A DNA stretch of 64,000 nt from Pseudomonas sputi (GCF_021603585.1 NZ_BQHI01000025.1:1-64000), one strand, 5' to 3'. Positions 19,112 through 28,218 are shown, counted from the first letter of the stretch. Numbers and translations are program-made. Notes: generated by a model from the letters alone, not told the origin.

Positions 19112-19294
19112 TCACTCGTTTTCGCTGAAGACTTCCAGAAACCAGTCCTCTCCATGGACCTGCAACACAAAGGTGATCGGCCGACAACAGACCTGACAGT
19201 CTTCAATATAGGTCTGGTCGCCAGCGGAGAGATCCACGGTCGTCTCGACCTCTTCACCACAATACGGACATTCATATACTGCGCTTTCCAGCAT
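19112..19294 (-). CDS. CPXCG-motif cysteine-rich small protein
   Basis: The 60-residue protein has two cysteine pairs, CPYCG near residue 9 and CQVCCRP near residue 33, typical of a small zinc-ribbon. The family is described only as CPXCG motif-containing cysteine-rich protein and is widespread in gamma-proteobacteria. The C-terminal FLEVFSENE is acidic. It is the first gene of a two-gene unit with the DUF2007 gene and is divergent from the acyltransferase gene. Function unknown. Confidence 0.85.
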   Translation of the reverse strand: MLESAVYECPYCGEEVETTVDLSAGDQTYIEDCQVCCRPITFVLQVHGEDWFLEVFSENE

Positions 19295-19433
19295 CGCGGT
19301 CTCCCGGGTGACTTGTGCGTATAATCGCCGGTCTATTTGCAGGGCTATTTTTGTCTGGCTACTTTTTCAGACCGTGCCCCGTTGGTTTTCGATCAAAACC
19401 TTTACTTACCCTAGCCGTTTCCAACAAGAGAGC

Positions 19434-20600
19434 ATGATGGGCGAATTCGATGCCATCCGACCTTACGACGACAGCGAAGTACCTGCGGTACTGGCGCGAC
19501 TGCTCGGCGACAAGGCGTTTCTAGATATCCTCACCCACTTCCGCTTCCCGCGTTTTGCCGGTGCCTTCGGCTGGATGCTCAAACCCCTTATAGCCCATCG
19601 GCTGCGTCGTGAGTTTGCCGACGTGACCTCCGTGGCCACTTTGCAGGACAAGGTCGAGTTCTACGTCGACCACACCATCGAGCGCGCCACCGATGGCGTG
19701 ACCTACACCGGTGTCGAACAATTCAAGTCCGGCAGCGCCTACCTGTTCATCGCCAACCACCGCGACATCGTGATGGACCCGGCCTTCGTCAATTACGCCG
19801 TGTACCACGCCGGCCTGCCGACGCCGCGTATCGCGATTGGCGACAACCTGCTGCAAAAGCCGTTCGTCAGCGACCTGATGCGCTTGAACAAGAGCTTCAT
19901 CGTGCACCGTTCGATCACCGGGCGCCGCGAGAAAATGGCGGCGTATCAATTGCTGTCGGCCTACATCAACCACTCGATCCGCAATGATTGCGCCTCGATC
20001 TGGATCGCCCAGGCCGAAGGTCGGGCCAAGGACGGCGACGATCGTACCGAGTCGGCGATCCTCAAGATGTTCCACATGAGCCGCAAGGACGAGCCGTTCG
20101 GCGAGGTCATCCAGTCGCTGAACCTGACTCCGGTGTCGATCAGCTACGAATACGACCCGTGCGACCAGGCCAAGGCCCGTGAGCTGTACATCCGCGCCAC
20201 CACCGGCACCTACAGCAAGGCGCCGGGCGAGGATGACGTGAGCATCGCCAAGGGCATCACCGGCTACAAGGGCCGGGTGCACGTGAACTTCGCTGCGCCG
20301 ATCACCGAGCTGTTCGAGGACACCAAGCAATTGGCGGTCGAGATGGACAAGCAGATTCTCGGCGGCTACCGGTTGTTCCCGGTGCATTACCTGGCGTATG
20401 CGCAGTGGGCCGATGCCGATCCGCAGTTGAACGTGCCGAAGGCTGCCGACGTGTTCGGTGCCGAGGAACTGGCCAAGGCCCAGGAAGAGTGGCAGAGCCG
20501 TCTGGACGCTTGCCCGCAAGAGCATCGTCCGTATCTGGTGCTGCAATATGCGACGCCAGTGCGCAATCAGTACCGGGTCAAGGCTGGCTTGCCGCTGTAA
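19434..20600 (+). CDS. Lysophospholipid-type acyltransferase (PlsC-like)
   Basis: From ATG 19434 (a second ATG follows at 19437) the protein has 388 residues. The acyltransferase block FIANHRDIVMDPAF carries the catalytic histidine with an aspartate six residues later. That is one residue more than the classical HX4D, as in the NHRDIxLD subclass. IWIAQAEGRAKDGDDRTESAIL corresponds to the substrate-binding EGxR motif. It lacks obvious membrane helices. Such enzymes move an acyl chain to glycerol-phosphate or a related acceptor, but the acceptor here is not known. The frame extends upstream to 19308, overlapping the divergent promoter region, and that extension was rejected. Confidence 0.8.
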   Translation: MMGEFDAIRPYDDSEVPAVLARLLGDKAFLDILTHFRFPRFAGAFGWMLKPLIAHRLRREFADVTSVATLQDKVEFYVDHTIERATDGVTYTGVEQFKSGSAYLFIANHRDIVMDPAFVNYAVYHAGLPTPRIAIGDNLLQKPFVSDLMRLNKSFIVHRSITGRREKMAAYQLLSAYINHSIRNDCASIWIAQAEGRAKDGDDRTESAILKMFHMSRKDEPFGEVIQSLNLTPVSISYEYDPCDQAKARELYIRATTGTYSKAPGEDDVSIAKGITGYKGRVHVNFAAPITELFEDTKQLAVEMDKQILGGYRLFPVHYLAYAQWADADPQLNVPKAADVFGAEELAKAQEEWQSRLDACPQEHRPYLVLQYATPVRNQYRVKAGLPL

Positions 20601-20619
20601 GCGGTTTTGGCCGGATACA

Positions 20620-20647
20620 AGAACGGCGCCTTCGGGCGCCGTTCTTC
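20620..20647. terminator. Terminator with UUCG tetraloop
   Basis: A perfect 12-bp stem (20620-20631 with 20636-20647) closed by TTCG lies between the convergent acyltransferase and small membrane protein genes. Confidence 0.85.
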
Positions 20648-20649
20648 GT

Positions 20650-20928
20650 TCAGAAGCGGGTACTGATCCAGGACACCAGCAACGCCAGCCCCAGGCAGGC
20701 AAAACCGAAGCGGTAGAAGAAGCGGTTCATGCGCAGGGTCGCCCAATCGAGCACCGGTTCCTGATTCGGCTGACTTTGGCGCTGGGCCGCGATACTGGCC
20801 ATCGCCCGTTGTTCACGGCGACGGGTCGCGTGCAGCAGCCAACTGCCGGGGAAGGCCAACAGCAGGGCCAGCAGGTTGATCAGTTTGGCGGGATGGGCGG
20901 TAAACAGCGTCATCAAGTGCAGCGACAT
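20650..20928 (-). CDS. Small membrane protein of unknown function
   Basis: The start at 20926-20928 gives 92 residues. Two hydrophobic segments are visible: LINLLALLLAFPGSWLL in the N-terminal third, and FGFACLGLALLVSWI at the C-terminus. A basic, glutamine-rich linker (RRREQRAMASIAAQRQSQ) joins them. The in-frame extension to 21009 is arginine/serine-rich and lacks a ribosome binding site, so the shorter form is chosen. I do not recognise a named family; it looks like a conserved Pseudomonas inner-membrane protein. Confidence 0.65.
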   Translation of the reverse strand: MSLHLMTLFTAHPAKLINLLALLLAFPGSWLLHATRRREQRAMASIAAQRQSQPNQEPVLDWATLRMNRFFYRFGFACLGLALLVSWISTRF

Positions 20929-21121
20929 CACAGACCTCAATCTAGACCGGTATGGCGAGCGCCAGATCGACGACCGCGGCGCGGATTCTACCGGAACCCT
21001 CCCCGCCAACCCCAGTCTTTACGACAAATAACCCATCAATCGACCGATGGCTGTCCTGTGTCACGGCATCGTCATTTGTTTCAGTCACCCTGCGCGCCTC
21101 GAAACCGACACGGAACGCGAC

Positions 21122-21328
21122 ATGCTTCACGCTGAAAACCAGGATCGCCTGTACCTCATCTCCCCGTCCGACGAGCAGCAAACCCTCGTCGGCAGCCTGG
21201 CCTTCAATGTTCAGGACCGTCACTGGCTGGTGTATTGCGCCCTCGGCGGGCACCAGCACGCGGACTTGCCCGAGACCGACCTGCTGACCGGCGTCAGCGT
21301 CCTCGACTTCTATTCCCAGGCCGCCTGA
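21122..21328 (+). CDS. Conserved hypothetical protein, 68 residues
   Basis: From ATG 21122 (GGAA eight bases before) it reads MLHAENQDRLYLISPSDEQQ and ends LTGVSVLDFYSQAA. It is soluble and acidic, with two tryptophan/histidine-rich patches (HWLVYCALGGHQH). The longer frame to 21047 lacks a good start. It is followed at once by a terminator, which supports its being a real transcript end. No function is known to me. Confidence 0.6.
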   Translation: MLHAENQDRLYLISPSDEQQTLVGSLAFNVQDRHWLVYCALGGHQHADLPETDLLTGVSVLDFYSQAA

Positions 21329-21331
21329 ACG

Positions 21332-21368
21332 AAAAAAGCCCGGGGCCATCACTGGCTCCGGGCTTTTT
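21332..21368. terminator. Bidirectional rho-independent terminator
   Basis: AAAAAGCCCGG pairs with CCGGGCTTTTT around a short internal loop, between the convergent hypothetical gene and the YajG-like gene. Confidence 0.85.
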
Positions 21369-21385
21369 CACATCTGGTGCATGGC

Positions 21386-21970
21386 TTATTCGGCGAGGAT
21401 CTGGCCTATGGACGGATCCTTGAACAGACGGGTCAACGCATCGCTCAGCACATCGCTGACCAGTTTGGTGTTGGTTTCCTGGTTCGGCGCCATGCCGAAA
21501 CGCTGGTCCAGCGAGGCGCCGTAACGGCCGCTGTAGCGACGGTTGCCGCTCTGCACGTCGGAGCGGAAGGTCGCGCCGATGGTGGCCTCGGTCACGTACA
21601 TGCCTTCTTTCGGCGACTGGTATTTCAGCTCAGTCAGGGTCACGGTCAGTTGTGGAGCATTCATCGCACCGCTGGACGGGGTGAAGCCCAGCAGACGTAC
21701 GGCCGCTTCGGCCTGGGCCTGCAACTTCGGCAGGATCTGCTCGCGCTGCACGGTGATGGCGCTGGTTTCCGGGTACAGGCCGCCACGGGTGCCGAGGGTT
21801 GGTGACGGACGACCGTCAACCACGCGAACCACGACAGGCTGGCCATGGCCGACCGGTGCCAGCTGAGTGGTCAGCTTCGGTTCCGGGCTCAGTTGTTGCG
21901 GGCTGTGGGCGCAGCCAACCAGGGTCAAACTGGTCACAGTGATCAAACCGAACAACAGGCGTTGCAACAT
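21386..21970 (-). CDS. YajG-family lipoprotein
   Basis: The 194-residue protein starts at 21968-21970 with a lipoprotein signal MLQRLLFGLITVTSLTLVGC (lipobox cysteine at residue 20). The mature part carries VVRVVDGRPSPTLGTRGG and QAAVRLLGF-like segments typical of YajG, an outer-membrane lipoprotein family of unknown role related to LPS-assembly-type folds. The serine at +3 favours outer-membrane sorting. The frame extends upstream to 22024 without a signal sequence, so the lipobox-proximal start is preferred. Confidence 0.8.
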   Translation of the reverse strand: MLQRLLFGLITVTSLTLVGCAHSPQQLSPEPKLTTQLAPVGHGQPVVVRVVDGRPSPTLGTRGGLYPETSAITVQREQILPKLQAQAEAAVRLLGFTPSSGAMNAPQLTVTLTELKYQSPKEGMYVTEATIGATFRSDVQSGNRRYSGRYGASLDQRFGMAPNQETNTKLVSDVLSDALTRLFKDPSIGQILAE

Positions 21971-22160
21971 GCTCTTCTCTCCAGAATCAGGCACAGACAG
22001 GCCGGCAGTATAGCGGTGGGCCACTGTGGGTCACCAGCACTGAAATCTCTGACAAAGCCCGCCGCCAGCGGTTCCTGTCACACATTCTTCACCCCCCATA
22101 CACGTGCGCGTCACGCCCCTTTGACAATCTTCCTCACAGATTCCCAAAAGGAGCACTGTC

Positions 22161-22394
22161 ATGCGCTATCTGATCTCGTTGTTCGCCCCCCGCCCGCTGC
22201 ACCGCAGCTTTGCCCTGCTCGACCGCAACGGCCATTGCCAGGCCTTCAAGCAATGCAGCCTGCAACCGATGGGTGACGGCTGGGTGGAAATCGAGGAAAT
22301 CCGTCTCAACTGGCTGCACCAGCCACTGCCCGCCAGCGCCCGGGTCGAACAGCAGCGCCCACGCGCACGCGCTCAGGCAATGTTGAGCATCTGA
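22161..22394 (+). CDS. Conserved hypothetical protein, 77 residues
   Basis: MRYLISLFAPRPLHRSFALLDRNGHCQAFKQC begins a small soluble basic protein ending RARAQAMLSI. AAAGGAG ten bases before ATG 22161 is a strong ribosome binding site. I recognise it only as a conserved Pseudomonas hypothetical protein. It is a single gene, with an AT-richer stretch and the long mqo leader after it. Confidence 0.7.
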   Translation: MRYLISLFAPRPLHRSFALLDRNGHCQAFKQCSLQPMGDGWVEIEEIRLNWLHQPLPASARVEQQRPRARAQAMLSI

Positions 22395-23093
22395 CCGGAT
22401 GCCTAATAAAAGTCATTAAACTCGACCAACTCCGCGCATTTCTTCGATACAATCTCCCCCCGATTATAAGGACGTCTCCTGATCGGGCCCCGCAACAGCG
22501 TCAATGCGCTTGCATTGGCATCCAAATCGCCCACAGAGAGCCGCCCACACAGATCGAGTGAAGCTGGCGTGCTTGCTGTTTCCCTGGCAAATCCCGCTTT
22601 TCGCGAATCTGCAGAGCTGTCATGACGCTCGGCCACTGAGTAGTTTGCCCCTCCGGGCACGGTGCCAGCCCCGGACAGCCCTTTTTGAGGTTCACGTCTT
22701 CAAAAGAGCGTGAAAAAAACGGGTTTTCACAACTTCACAAGAGTGTGGCGAGCAAATGAATAGTTTTGCGTCTGAACATGCACCATTAGCGTCTGAAACA
22801 GCCCAACGACACAGGAACGGGAACGCCTCGACTACCGGAGCCTGAAGCCTGTCCGCTACGGATTTGGTTGCACGAACGGATGTCTCGACCATAAGTCGAA
22901 TTGCCAGCCCCGTGCCGAAATGAGTTCATGGGACTCTTGAAGCCAGGCCGCACGCATCCGTCGAAGTTGCGAAAAATTGCGAAGATTCGGACATGGCACA
23001 CCTGACCAAGGATACCGGGGCTCAACTGACCTGCCCTGGACGCCTGGCAGCCATGCCGACAATTTGGTGCTGCAGATTTTGGAGACGCGTTAA
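22395..23093. other. 699-bp non-coding region upstream of mqo
   Basis: No frame here has convincing coding character. It contains an interrupted dyad at 22459-22487 (CCCGAT, AGGA-CGTC-TCCT, ATCGGG), an inverted repeat CAATGC-GCTT-GCATTG at 22502-22517 and a direct repeat at 22768-22797. A region this long before mqo suggests several promoters or a long leader. I cannot assign a specific element. Confidence 0.5.
22768..22797. repeat. Direct repeat GCGTCTGAA spaced 21 bp
   Basis: GCGTCTGAA occurs at 22768-22776 and again at 22789-22797, exactly 21 bp apart (two helical turns). Both are preceded by T and a base. This spacing suits a regulator dimer binding on one DNA face upstream of mqo. Confidence 0.4.
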
Positions 23094-24602
23094 ATGGCGC
23101 ATAACGAAGCAGTCGACGTAGTTCTGGTTGGGGCCGGCATCATGAGTGCCACCCTCGCAGTACTGCTCAAGGAACTCGACCCGGCGATCAAGCTGGAAGT
23201 CGTCGAGCTGATGGATTCCGGTGCCGCCGAGAGTTCCAACCCCTGGAACAACGCCGGTACCGGCCACGCCGGCCTGTGCGAGCTGAACTACACGCCGCAG
23301 GCTGCCGACGGCACCGTCGACATCAAGAAAGCCGTGCACATCAACACCCAGTTCGAGGTGTCGAAGCAGTTCTGGTCGTACCTGACCAAAAAAGGCACGT
23401 TCGGCTCGTGCAAATCCTTCATCAGTCCGGTGCCGCACCTGAGTTACGTCGAGGGCGAGAAAGGCGTGTCGTTCCTCAAGGAACGCTTCAACGTGCTGCA
23501 CAAGCACCACGCCTTCGCCGACATGGAATACACCGAAGACAAGGCGAAGATGGCCGAGTGGATGCCACTGATGATGCCGGGTCGTCCAAAAGACCAGGTG
23601 CTCGCCGCCACCCGCGTGATCAACGGCACCGACGTCAACTTCGGCGCCCTGACCAATCAGTTGCTCAAGCACCTGACCAGCGCACCCGATGCCCAGGTCA
23701 AGTACTGCAAGCGCGTGACCGGCCTCAAGCGTAACGGCAATGGCTGGACCGTCAGCATCAAGGACGTCAACAGCGGCAGCAGCCGTGAAGTCGACGCCAA
23801 GTTCGTGTTCCTCGGCGCCGGTGGCGCGGCCCTGCCGCTGCTGCAAGCCTCGGGCATCGAAGAAAGCAAAGGCTTCGGCGGCTTCCCGATCAGCGGCCAG
23901 TGGCTGCGTTGCGACAACCCGGATGTGGTCAAGCATCACCAGGCCAAGGTTTACAGCCAGGCGGCCGTGGGTTCGCCACCGATGTCCGTGCCGCACCTGG
24001 ACACCCGCGTGGTCGACGGCAAGAAATCCCTGCTGTTCGGGCCATACGCCGGTTTCACCACCAAGTTCCTCAAGCACGGCTCCTTCATGGACCTGCCGCT
24101 GTCGGTTCGCGCCGGCAACATCGGGCCGATGCTGGCCGTGGCAAAAAACAACATGGACCTGACCAAGTACCTGGTCAGCGAAGTGATGCAGTCGATGGAA
24201 CAGCGTCTGGAATCCCTGCGCCGTTTCTACCCCGAGGCGAAAGCCGAAGACTGGCGCCTGGAAGTGGCCGGCCAACGGGTGCAGATCATCAAGAAAGACC
24301 CGAAAAAAGGCGGCATCCTGCAGTTCGGTACCGAACTGGTGGCCGCGAAGGACGGCTCCCTCGCCGCCCTGCTCGGCGCTTCACCAGGTGCTTCGGTGAC
24401 CGTTTCGATCATGCTGGAACTGATCGAGAAGTGCTTCCCGGCCAAGGCCAAGGGTGAGTGGGCTGCCAAACTGGCGGAAATTTTCCCGGCCCGTGAAAAG
24501 GTCCTGGAAACCGACGCTGCGCTGTATCGCAAGATCAACACGCAGAACAACGTCGCGCTGGAACTGGTTGAAGCCAGCAACGAGACCGAAAGCTACGCCT
24601 GA
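23094..24602 (+). CDS. mqo: Malate:quinone oxidoreductase
   Basis: The 502-residue FAD enzyme oxidises malate to oxaloacetate and passes electrons to the quinone pool at the inner membrane, serving the TCA cycle in place of NAD-malate dehydrogenase. It has an N-terminal dinucleotide-binding fold, [40 protein letters not shown] is the family block, and [12 protein letters not shown] and [18 protein letters not shown] follow. Length is standard. Pseudomonas often carries two mqo genes, and gene order suggests this is the equivalent of mqoB. A strong terminator follows. Confidence 0.95.
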   Translation: MAHNEAVDVVLVGAGIMSATLAVLLKELDPAIKLEVVELMDSGAAESSNPWNNAGTGHAGLCELNYTPQAADGTVDIKKAVHINTQFEVSKQFWSYLTKKGTFGSCKSFISPVPHLSYVEGEKGVSFLKERFNVLHKHHAFADMEYTEDKAKMAEWMPLMMPGRPKDQVLAATRVINGTDVNFGALTNQLLKHLTSAPDAQVKYCKRVTGLKRNGNGWTVSIKDVNSGSSREVDAKFVFLGAGGAALPLLQASGIEESKGFGGFPISGQWLRCDNPDVVKHHQAKVYSQAAVGSPPMSVPHLDTRVVDGKKSLLFGPYAGFTTKFLKHGSFMDLPLSVRAGNIGPMLAVAKNNMDLTKYLVSEVMQSMEQRLESLRRFYPEAKAEDWRLEVAGQRVQIIKKDPKKGGILQFGTELVAAKDGSLAALLGASPGASVTVSIMLELIEKCFPAKAKGEWAAKLAEIFPAREKVLETDAALYRKINTQNNVALELVEASNETESYA

Positions 24603-24614
24603 TTCGGCCCCATG

Positions 24615-24651
24615 AAAAACGCCCCGCACTCAGTCAGTGCGGGGCGTTTTT
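24615..24651. terminator. Bidirectional terminator after mqo
   Basis: A perfect 16-bp stem (24615-24630 with 24636-24651), loop CAGTC, ends in a T run. It touches the stop codon of the convergent PA4642-like gene. Confidence 0.9.
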
Positions 24652-24950
24652 TATGCCTTTAGAAAACCGCGGGCTTTCTCGATCAGCTCGATGTATTCCT
24701 GGGCGTTGCGCTGATCGCGGATCTGATCGACGAAGGTCTTGCCGTGCTCGTCCTTGCCATCCACGTCATAACCGGCTGCAACGAAGAACGTCAGGAAACG
24801 CTCGAAATCGTCGATGCGCAGGCCACGGTAAGCCTTGACCAGTTTGTGCAGCGACGGCGAAGTGGCGTCGACCGGCTCAAAATCGAGAAACAGCTTGATC
24901 TGCTCATCGCCGATCTCGTCACCAATCACTTGCTTCTTATCTTTACGCAT
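24651..24950 (-). CDS. PA4642-family small protein
   Basis: The 99-residue soluble protein reads MRKDKKQVIGDEIGDEQIKLFLDFEP and ends IEKARGFLKA. It is recognisable as the conserved Pseudomonas PA4642-type family, always close to mqoB. The central VKAYRGLRIDDFERFLTFFVAAGYD suggests an all-helical fold. No function is known. Its stop codon lies inside the mqo terminator. Confidence 0.75.
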   Translation of the reverse strand: MRKDKKQVIGDEIGDEQIKLFLDFEPVDATSPSLHKLVKAYRGLRIDDFERFLTFFVAAGYDVDGKDEHGKTFVDQIRDQRNAQEYIELIEKARGFLKA

Positions 24951-25013
24951 TGCCGACTCCAGCTCGCAGACATTTCACGGGGCGGGCAGTTTACCCCTGC
25001 GCAGGCACAAGGC

Positions 25014-25493
25014 TCAACGCGAGCGCGTGCTGCCGGTGTGCAAATCGGCCCAGATATGACCGTTGGCGTAGGTCAGGAACTGGCAATACACGGTGCCATT
25101 GCGCAACAGATCGATCACCACCCGGTACTGGGCCAGCGGGTAATAGAGCGTCAGGGTTTTGCTCTTGGCGTCATACGCCGGTTTTTTCAGGCTTTTGCTT
25201 TCGCCATCGAAGTTGACCAGCACCTGATTGATCGACGCCCCCTTGTTCAGGGGTTTGCCTTTGAGGCGGATCATCAACGAAGAGGTGACCGGAATCGGCT
25301 GCTGATTGGACTGACGCTGGGCCCCCACCACCACTGAATAATCGGTGACCTGCAACAGTTGCTGCTGCTCGGGTTCGGCATCGCGCAGGGTCAGATCGTC
25401 CGGCGGCAGGAATTGACTGTGCATCGGAGCGGCGGACAGGGGCAGGCTGAGGGTCAGCAACAGAGCGGCGCAGCTGCGGATCAAGAGGCTCAT
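25014..25493 (-). CDS. Secreted conserved hypothetical protein
   Basis: The 159-residue protein has a signal peptide (SCAALLLTLSLPLSA, cleavage after about residue 21, giving APMHSQFLPPDD). The rest is predicted beta-rich, with a central LKGKPLNKGASINQVLVNFDGES. It ends YCQFLTYANGHIWADLHTG. It sits between the PA4642-like gene and hpt, all on the minus strand, as in other pseudomonads. I know no function; a periplasmic location is inferred. Confidence 0.7.
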   Translation of the reverse strand: MSLLIRSCAALLLTLSLPLSAAPMHSQFLPPDDLTLRDAEPEQQQLLQVTDYSVVVGAQRQSNQQPIPVTSSLMIRLKGKPLNKGASINQVLVNFDGESKSLKKPAYDAKSKTLTLYYPLAQYRVVIDLLRNGTVYCQFLTYANGHIWADLHTGSTRSR

Positions 25494-25541
25494 GACAGGC
25501 TCCGGGGGACGGGGCCGAGCACTTTAGCAGCCTTTAAAGCA

Positions 25542-25570
25542 AAAGATCGCAGCCTGGGGCTGCGATCTTT
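25542..25570. terminator. Palindrome downstream of hpt
   Basis: A perfect 13-bp stem AAAGATCGCAGCC with its complement around TGG lies 11 bp beyond the hpt stop codon. The GATCGCAGCC palindrome is a frequent intergenic element in P. fluorescens-type genomes and probably acts as a terminator. Confidence 0.7.
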
Positions 25571-25580
25571 CAGGGGGGGC

Positions 25581-26138
25581 TTACATGCCTTTGACGGCGA
25601 AGATCCCGTTGGCGTTGCGCCAGTAGCCTTTGTAGTCCATGCCGTAACCGAAGATGTAACGGTCGATGCACGGCAGACCGACGAAGTCGGCTTTCAGATC
25701 AGGACGAGCCTTGCGGTCGTGCTCCTTGTCGATCAGCACGGCAGTGTGCACTTTGCGCGCGCCAGCGTGACGGCAGAAGTCGATGATCGCGCCGAGGGTG
25801 TGACCTTCGTCGAGGATGTCGTCGATGATCAGCACGTCGCGGTCGATGAACGAGACTTCCGGCTTGGCTTTCCAGAACAGGTCGCCACCACTGGTTTCGT
25901 TGCGATAGCGGGTGGCGTGCAGGTAGGACGCTTCCAGCGGGAACTGCAAATGAGTCAGCAGTTTGCCGGAGAAGATCAGGCCACCGTTCATCACGCAGAA
26001 CACCACCGGGTTGCTGTCGGCCAGTTGTTCGTTGATTTGTGCACCGACGCGGGCAATGGCAGCCTCGACTTCAGCTTCGGTGTACAGGCAGTCAGCCTCT
26101 CGCATGATTTGACGGATATGCTCGAGATCAGCGGACAT
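25581..26138 (-). CDS. hpt: Hypoxanthine-guanine phosphoribosyltransferase
   Basis: The 185-residue enzyme transfers ribose-5-phosphate from PRPP to hypoxanthine or guanine for purine salvage. The PRPP-binding loop is VLIIDDILDEGHTLGAI. VFCVMNGGLIFSGKL and DFVGLPCIDRYIFGYGMDYKG supply the other active-site loops. The start at 26136-26138 has GGAGAG seven bases before it. The in-frame extension to 26177 has no such site. It is divergent from upp, so the purine and pyrimidine salvage genes share one intergenic region. Confidence 0.92.
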   Translation of the reverse strand: MSADLEHIRQIMREADCLYTEAEVEAAIARVGAQINEQLADSNPVVFCVMNGGLIFSGKLLTHLQFPLEASYLHATRYRNETSGGDLFWKAKPEVSFIDRDVLIIDDILDEGHTLGAIIDFCRHAGARKVHTAVLIDKEHDRKARPDLKADFVGLPCIDRYIFGYGMDYKGYWRNANGIFAVKGM

Positions 26139-26302
26139 GGCGCTCTCCAGGGGGACGGATTTCGGAAAAGCGGGCAAAGGTACGCATCAACCGGGGCCGA
26201 ATCAAGCATTTGTGGACTAACGTACTGTATGTCCTATAGGACATCACCCTCGGATAGATTAATCTAGGCCGGTTTTTTTGCCCGCCGCCGGAGCCTTTCC
26301 CC

Positions 26303-26941
26303 ATGTCCATCCAAGAGATCCGCCATCCGCTGATCCGTCACAAACTTGGCCTTATGCGCCGTGCAGACATCAGCACCAAGAATTTCCGTGAGCTCGCTCA
26401 GGAAGTCGGTGCCCTGTTGACCTATGAAGCGACCAAAGACCTGCCGCTGGAAACCTACGATATCGAAGGTTGGTGCGGCACTGTGTCGGTCGAGAAAATC
26501 GCCGGCAAGAAGATTACCGTCGTGCCGATCCTGCGCGCCGGCATCGGCATGCTCGAAGGCGTGCTCAGCCTGATCCCGGGCGCAAAAGTCAGCGCCGTGG
26601 GCGTTGCCCGCAACGAAGAAACCTTGCAGGCCCACACCTATCTGGAAAAACTGGTTCCGGAAATCGACGAGCGCCTGGCGATGATCATCGACCCGATGCT
26701 CGCCACCGGCAGCTCCATGGTCGCGACCATCGACCTGCTGAAGAAGGCCGGTTGCAAGGACATCCGCGCGATGGTGCTGGTTGCCGCACCGGAAGGCATT
26801 GCCGCTGTCGAGCAGGCCCACCCGGACGTGATCATTTACACCGCGTCCATCGATCAGAAACTCAACGAGCACGGTTACATCATTCCTGGGCTTGGCGATG
26901 CCGGTGACAAGATCTTCGGCACCAAGCAGAAGGACGCTTAA
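26303..26941 (+). CDS. upp: Uracil phosphoribosyltransferase
   Basis: The 212-residue enzyme makes UMP from uracil and PRPP. The PRPP loop is [20 protein letters not shown]. The uracil-binding C-terminus reads [25 protein letters not shown]. Length and both motifs are standard for Upp. It is followed two bases later by the uracil permease gene, so the two form a salvage operon. The divergent hpt lies upstream. Confidence 0.95.
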   Translation: MSIQEIRHPLIRHKLGLMRRADISTKNFRELAQEVGALLTYEATKDLPLETYDIEGWCGTVSVEKIAGKKITVVPILRAGIGMLEGVLSLIPGAKVSAVGVARNEETLQAHTYLEKLVPEIDERLAMIIDPMLATGSSMVATIDLLKKAGCKDIRAMVLVAAPEGIAAVEQAHPDVIIYTASIDQKLNEHGYIIPGLGDAGDKIFGTKQKDA

Positions 26942-26943
26942 GC

Positions 26944-28218
26944 ATGCAACAAGAGTTCAACGATCCGCTCTGGCGCACCGTACTGTCCGGCGCACAGATG
27001 CTGTTCGTGGCTTTCGGCGCCCTGGTGCTGATGCCACTGATCACGGGCCTGGACCCGAACGTGGCACTGTTTACCGCAGGTCTGGGCACGATACTGTTCC
27101 AGATCGTCACCGGGCGTCAGGTACCGGTGTTCCTGGCGTCGAGCTTCGCCTTCATTACCCCGATCATTCTCGCCAAGGGCCAGTTCGGCCTCGCCGCGAC
27201 CATGGGCGGCGTGATGGCGGCCGGTTTCGTCTACACCTTCCTCGGCCTTGCCGTGAAGATCAAAGGCACCGGGTTCATTGACCGTCTGCTGCCGCCGGTG
27301 GTGATCGGCCCTGTGATTATCTCCATCGGCCTGGCCATGGCGCCGATTGCCGCGAACATGGCGATGGGCAAGGCCGGCGACGGTTCGGAGCTGATCCATT
27401 ACCAGACCGCGATGATGATCTCGATGCCGGCGCTGCTGACCACGTTGATCGTGGCGGTGTTCGGCAAGGGCATTTTCCGTCTGGTGCCGATCATTTCCGG
27501 CGTGCTGGTGGGCTTTGCCCTGTCCTTCTACTTCGGCGTGGTCGACACCGCAAAGATTGCCGCGGCACCGTGGTTTGCCCTGCCGGCCTTCACCGCACCG
27601 GAGTTCAACTGGCAGGCGATCCTGTTCATCGTTCCGGTAGCGCTGGCCCCGGCCATCGAACACATCGGCGGCGTGATTGCGGTCGGCAGCGTGACCGGTC
27701 GCGACTACCTGAAGAAGCCGGGCCTGCATCGCACCCTGCTCGGTGACGGCATCGCCACCACCGCAGCCGGTCTGTTCGGCGGTCCGCCCAACACCACCTA
27801 CGCGGAAGTGACAGGCGCGGTGATGCTGACCAAGAACTACAACCCGAAAATCATGACCTGGGCGGCGATCTTCGCCATCAGCCTGGCGTTCATCGGCAAG
27901 TTCGGCGCCCTGCTGCAAAGCATTCCGGTGCCGGTGATGGGCGGGATTCTGTGCCTGCTGTTCGGTTCGATCGCGGCGGTGGGGATGAACACCCTGATCC
28001 GTCACAAGATCGATCTGGGCGAGGCGCGCAATCTGGTGATCGTCTCGGTAACCCTGGTGTTCGGTATCGGCGGTGTGCTGGTCGGCACCGGCACCGGTCC
28101 CGACGACTTCGGTCTCAAAGGCATCGCGCTGTGCGCGGTGGTGGCGATTGCGCTGAACCTGCTGCTGCCGGGCAATGACGGCTGGAAGCAGAAGAAGGCG
28201 GATGAGCCGCTGATCTAA
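26944..28218 (+). CDS. uraA: Uracil permease (UraA, NCS2 family)
   Basis: The 424-residue inner-membrane carrier of the nucleobase/cation symporter-2 family takes up uracil with protons. About 12-14 hydrophobic helices are visible. The NCS2 marks are ALAPAIEHIGGVIAVG, with the substrate-binding glutamate, and GGPPNTTYAEVTGAV. Stop of upp and start of uraA are two bases apart, so uptake and phosphoribosylation are co-expressed. It ends before intergenic repeats. Confidence 0.93.
   Translation: MQQEFNDPLWRTVLSGAQMLFVAFGALVLMPLITGLDPNVALFTAGLGTILFQIVTGRQVPVFLASSFAFITPIILAKGQFGLAATMGGVMAAGFVYTFLGLAVKIKGTGFIDRLLPPVVIGPVIISIGLAMAPIAANMAMGKAGDGSELIHYQTAMMISMPALLTTLIVAVFGKGIFRLVPIISGVLVGFALSFYFGVVDTAKIAAAPWFALPAFTAPEFNWQAILFIVPVALAPAIEHIGGVIAVGSVTGRDYLKKPGLHRTLLGDGIATTAAGLFGGPPNTTYAEVTGAVMLTKNYNPKIMTWAAIFAISLAFIGKFGALLQSIPVPVMGGILCLLFGSIAAVGMNTLIRHKIDLGEARNLVIVSVTLVFGIGGVLVGTGTGPDDFGLKGIALCAVVAIALNLLLPGNDGWKQKKADEPLI

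Noticed and set aside
22600-22625. Sigma-54 promoter upstream of mqo (TGGCA and GC elements)
   Set aside because: The spacing between the GG and GC elements is 8 bases instead of 10, so the -24/-12 pattern is not met.
22403-22660. A possible small minus-strand gene of 85 codons upstream of mqo
   Set aside because: No ribosome binding site, no recognisable family, and its composition looks like non-coding DNA; I kept the interval as non-coding.
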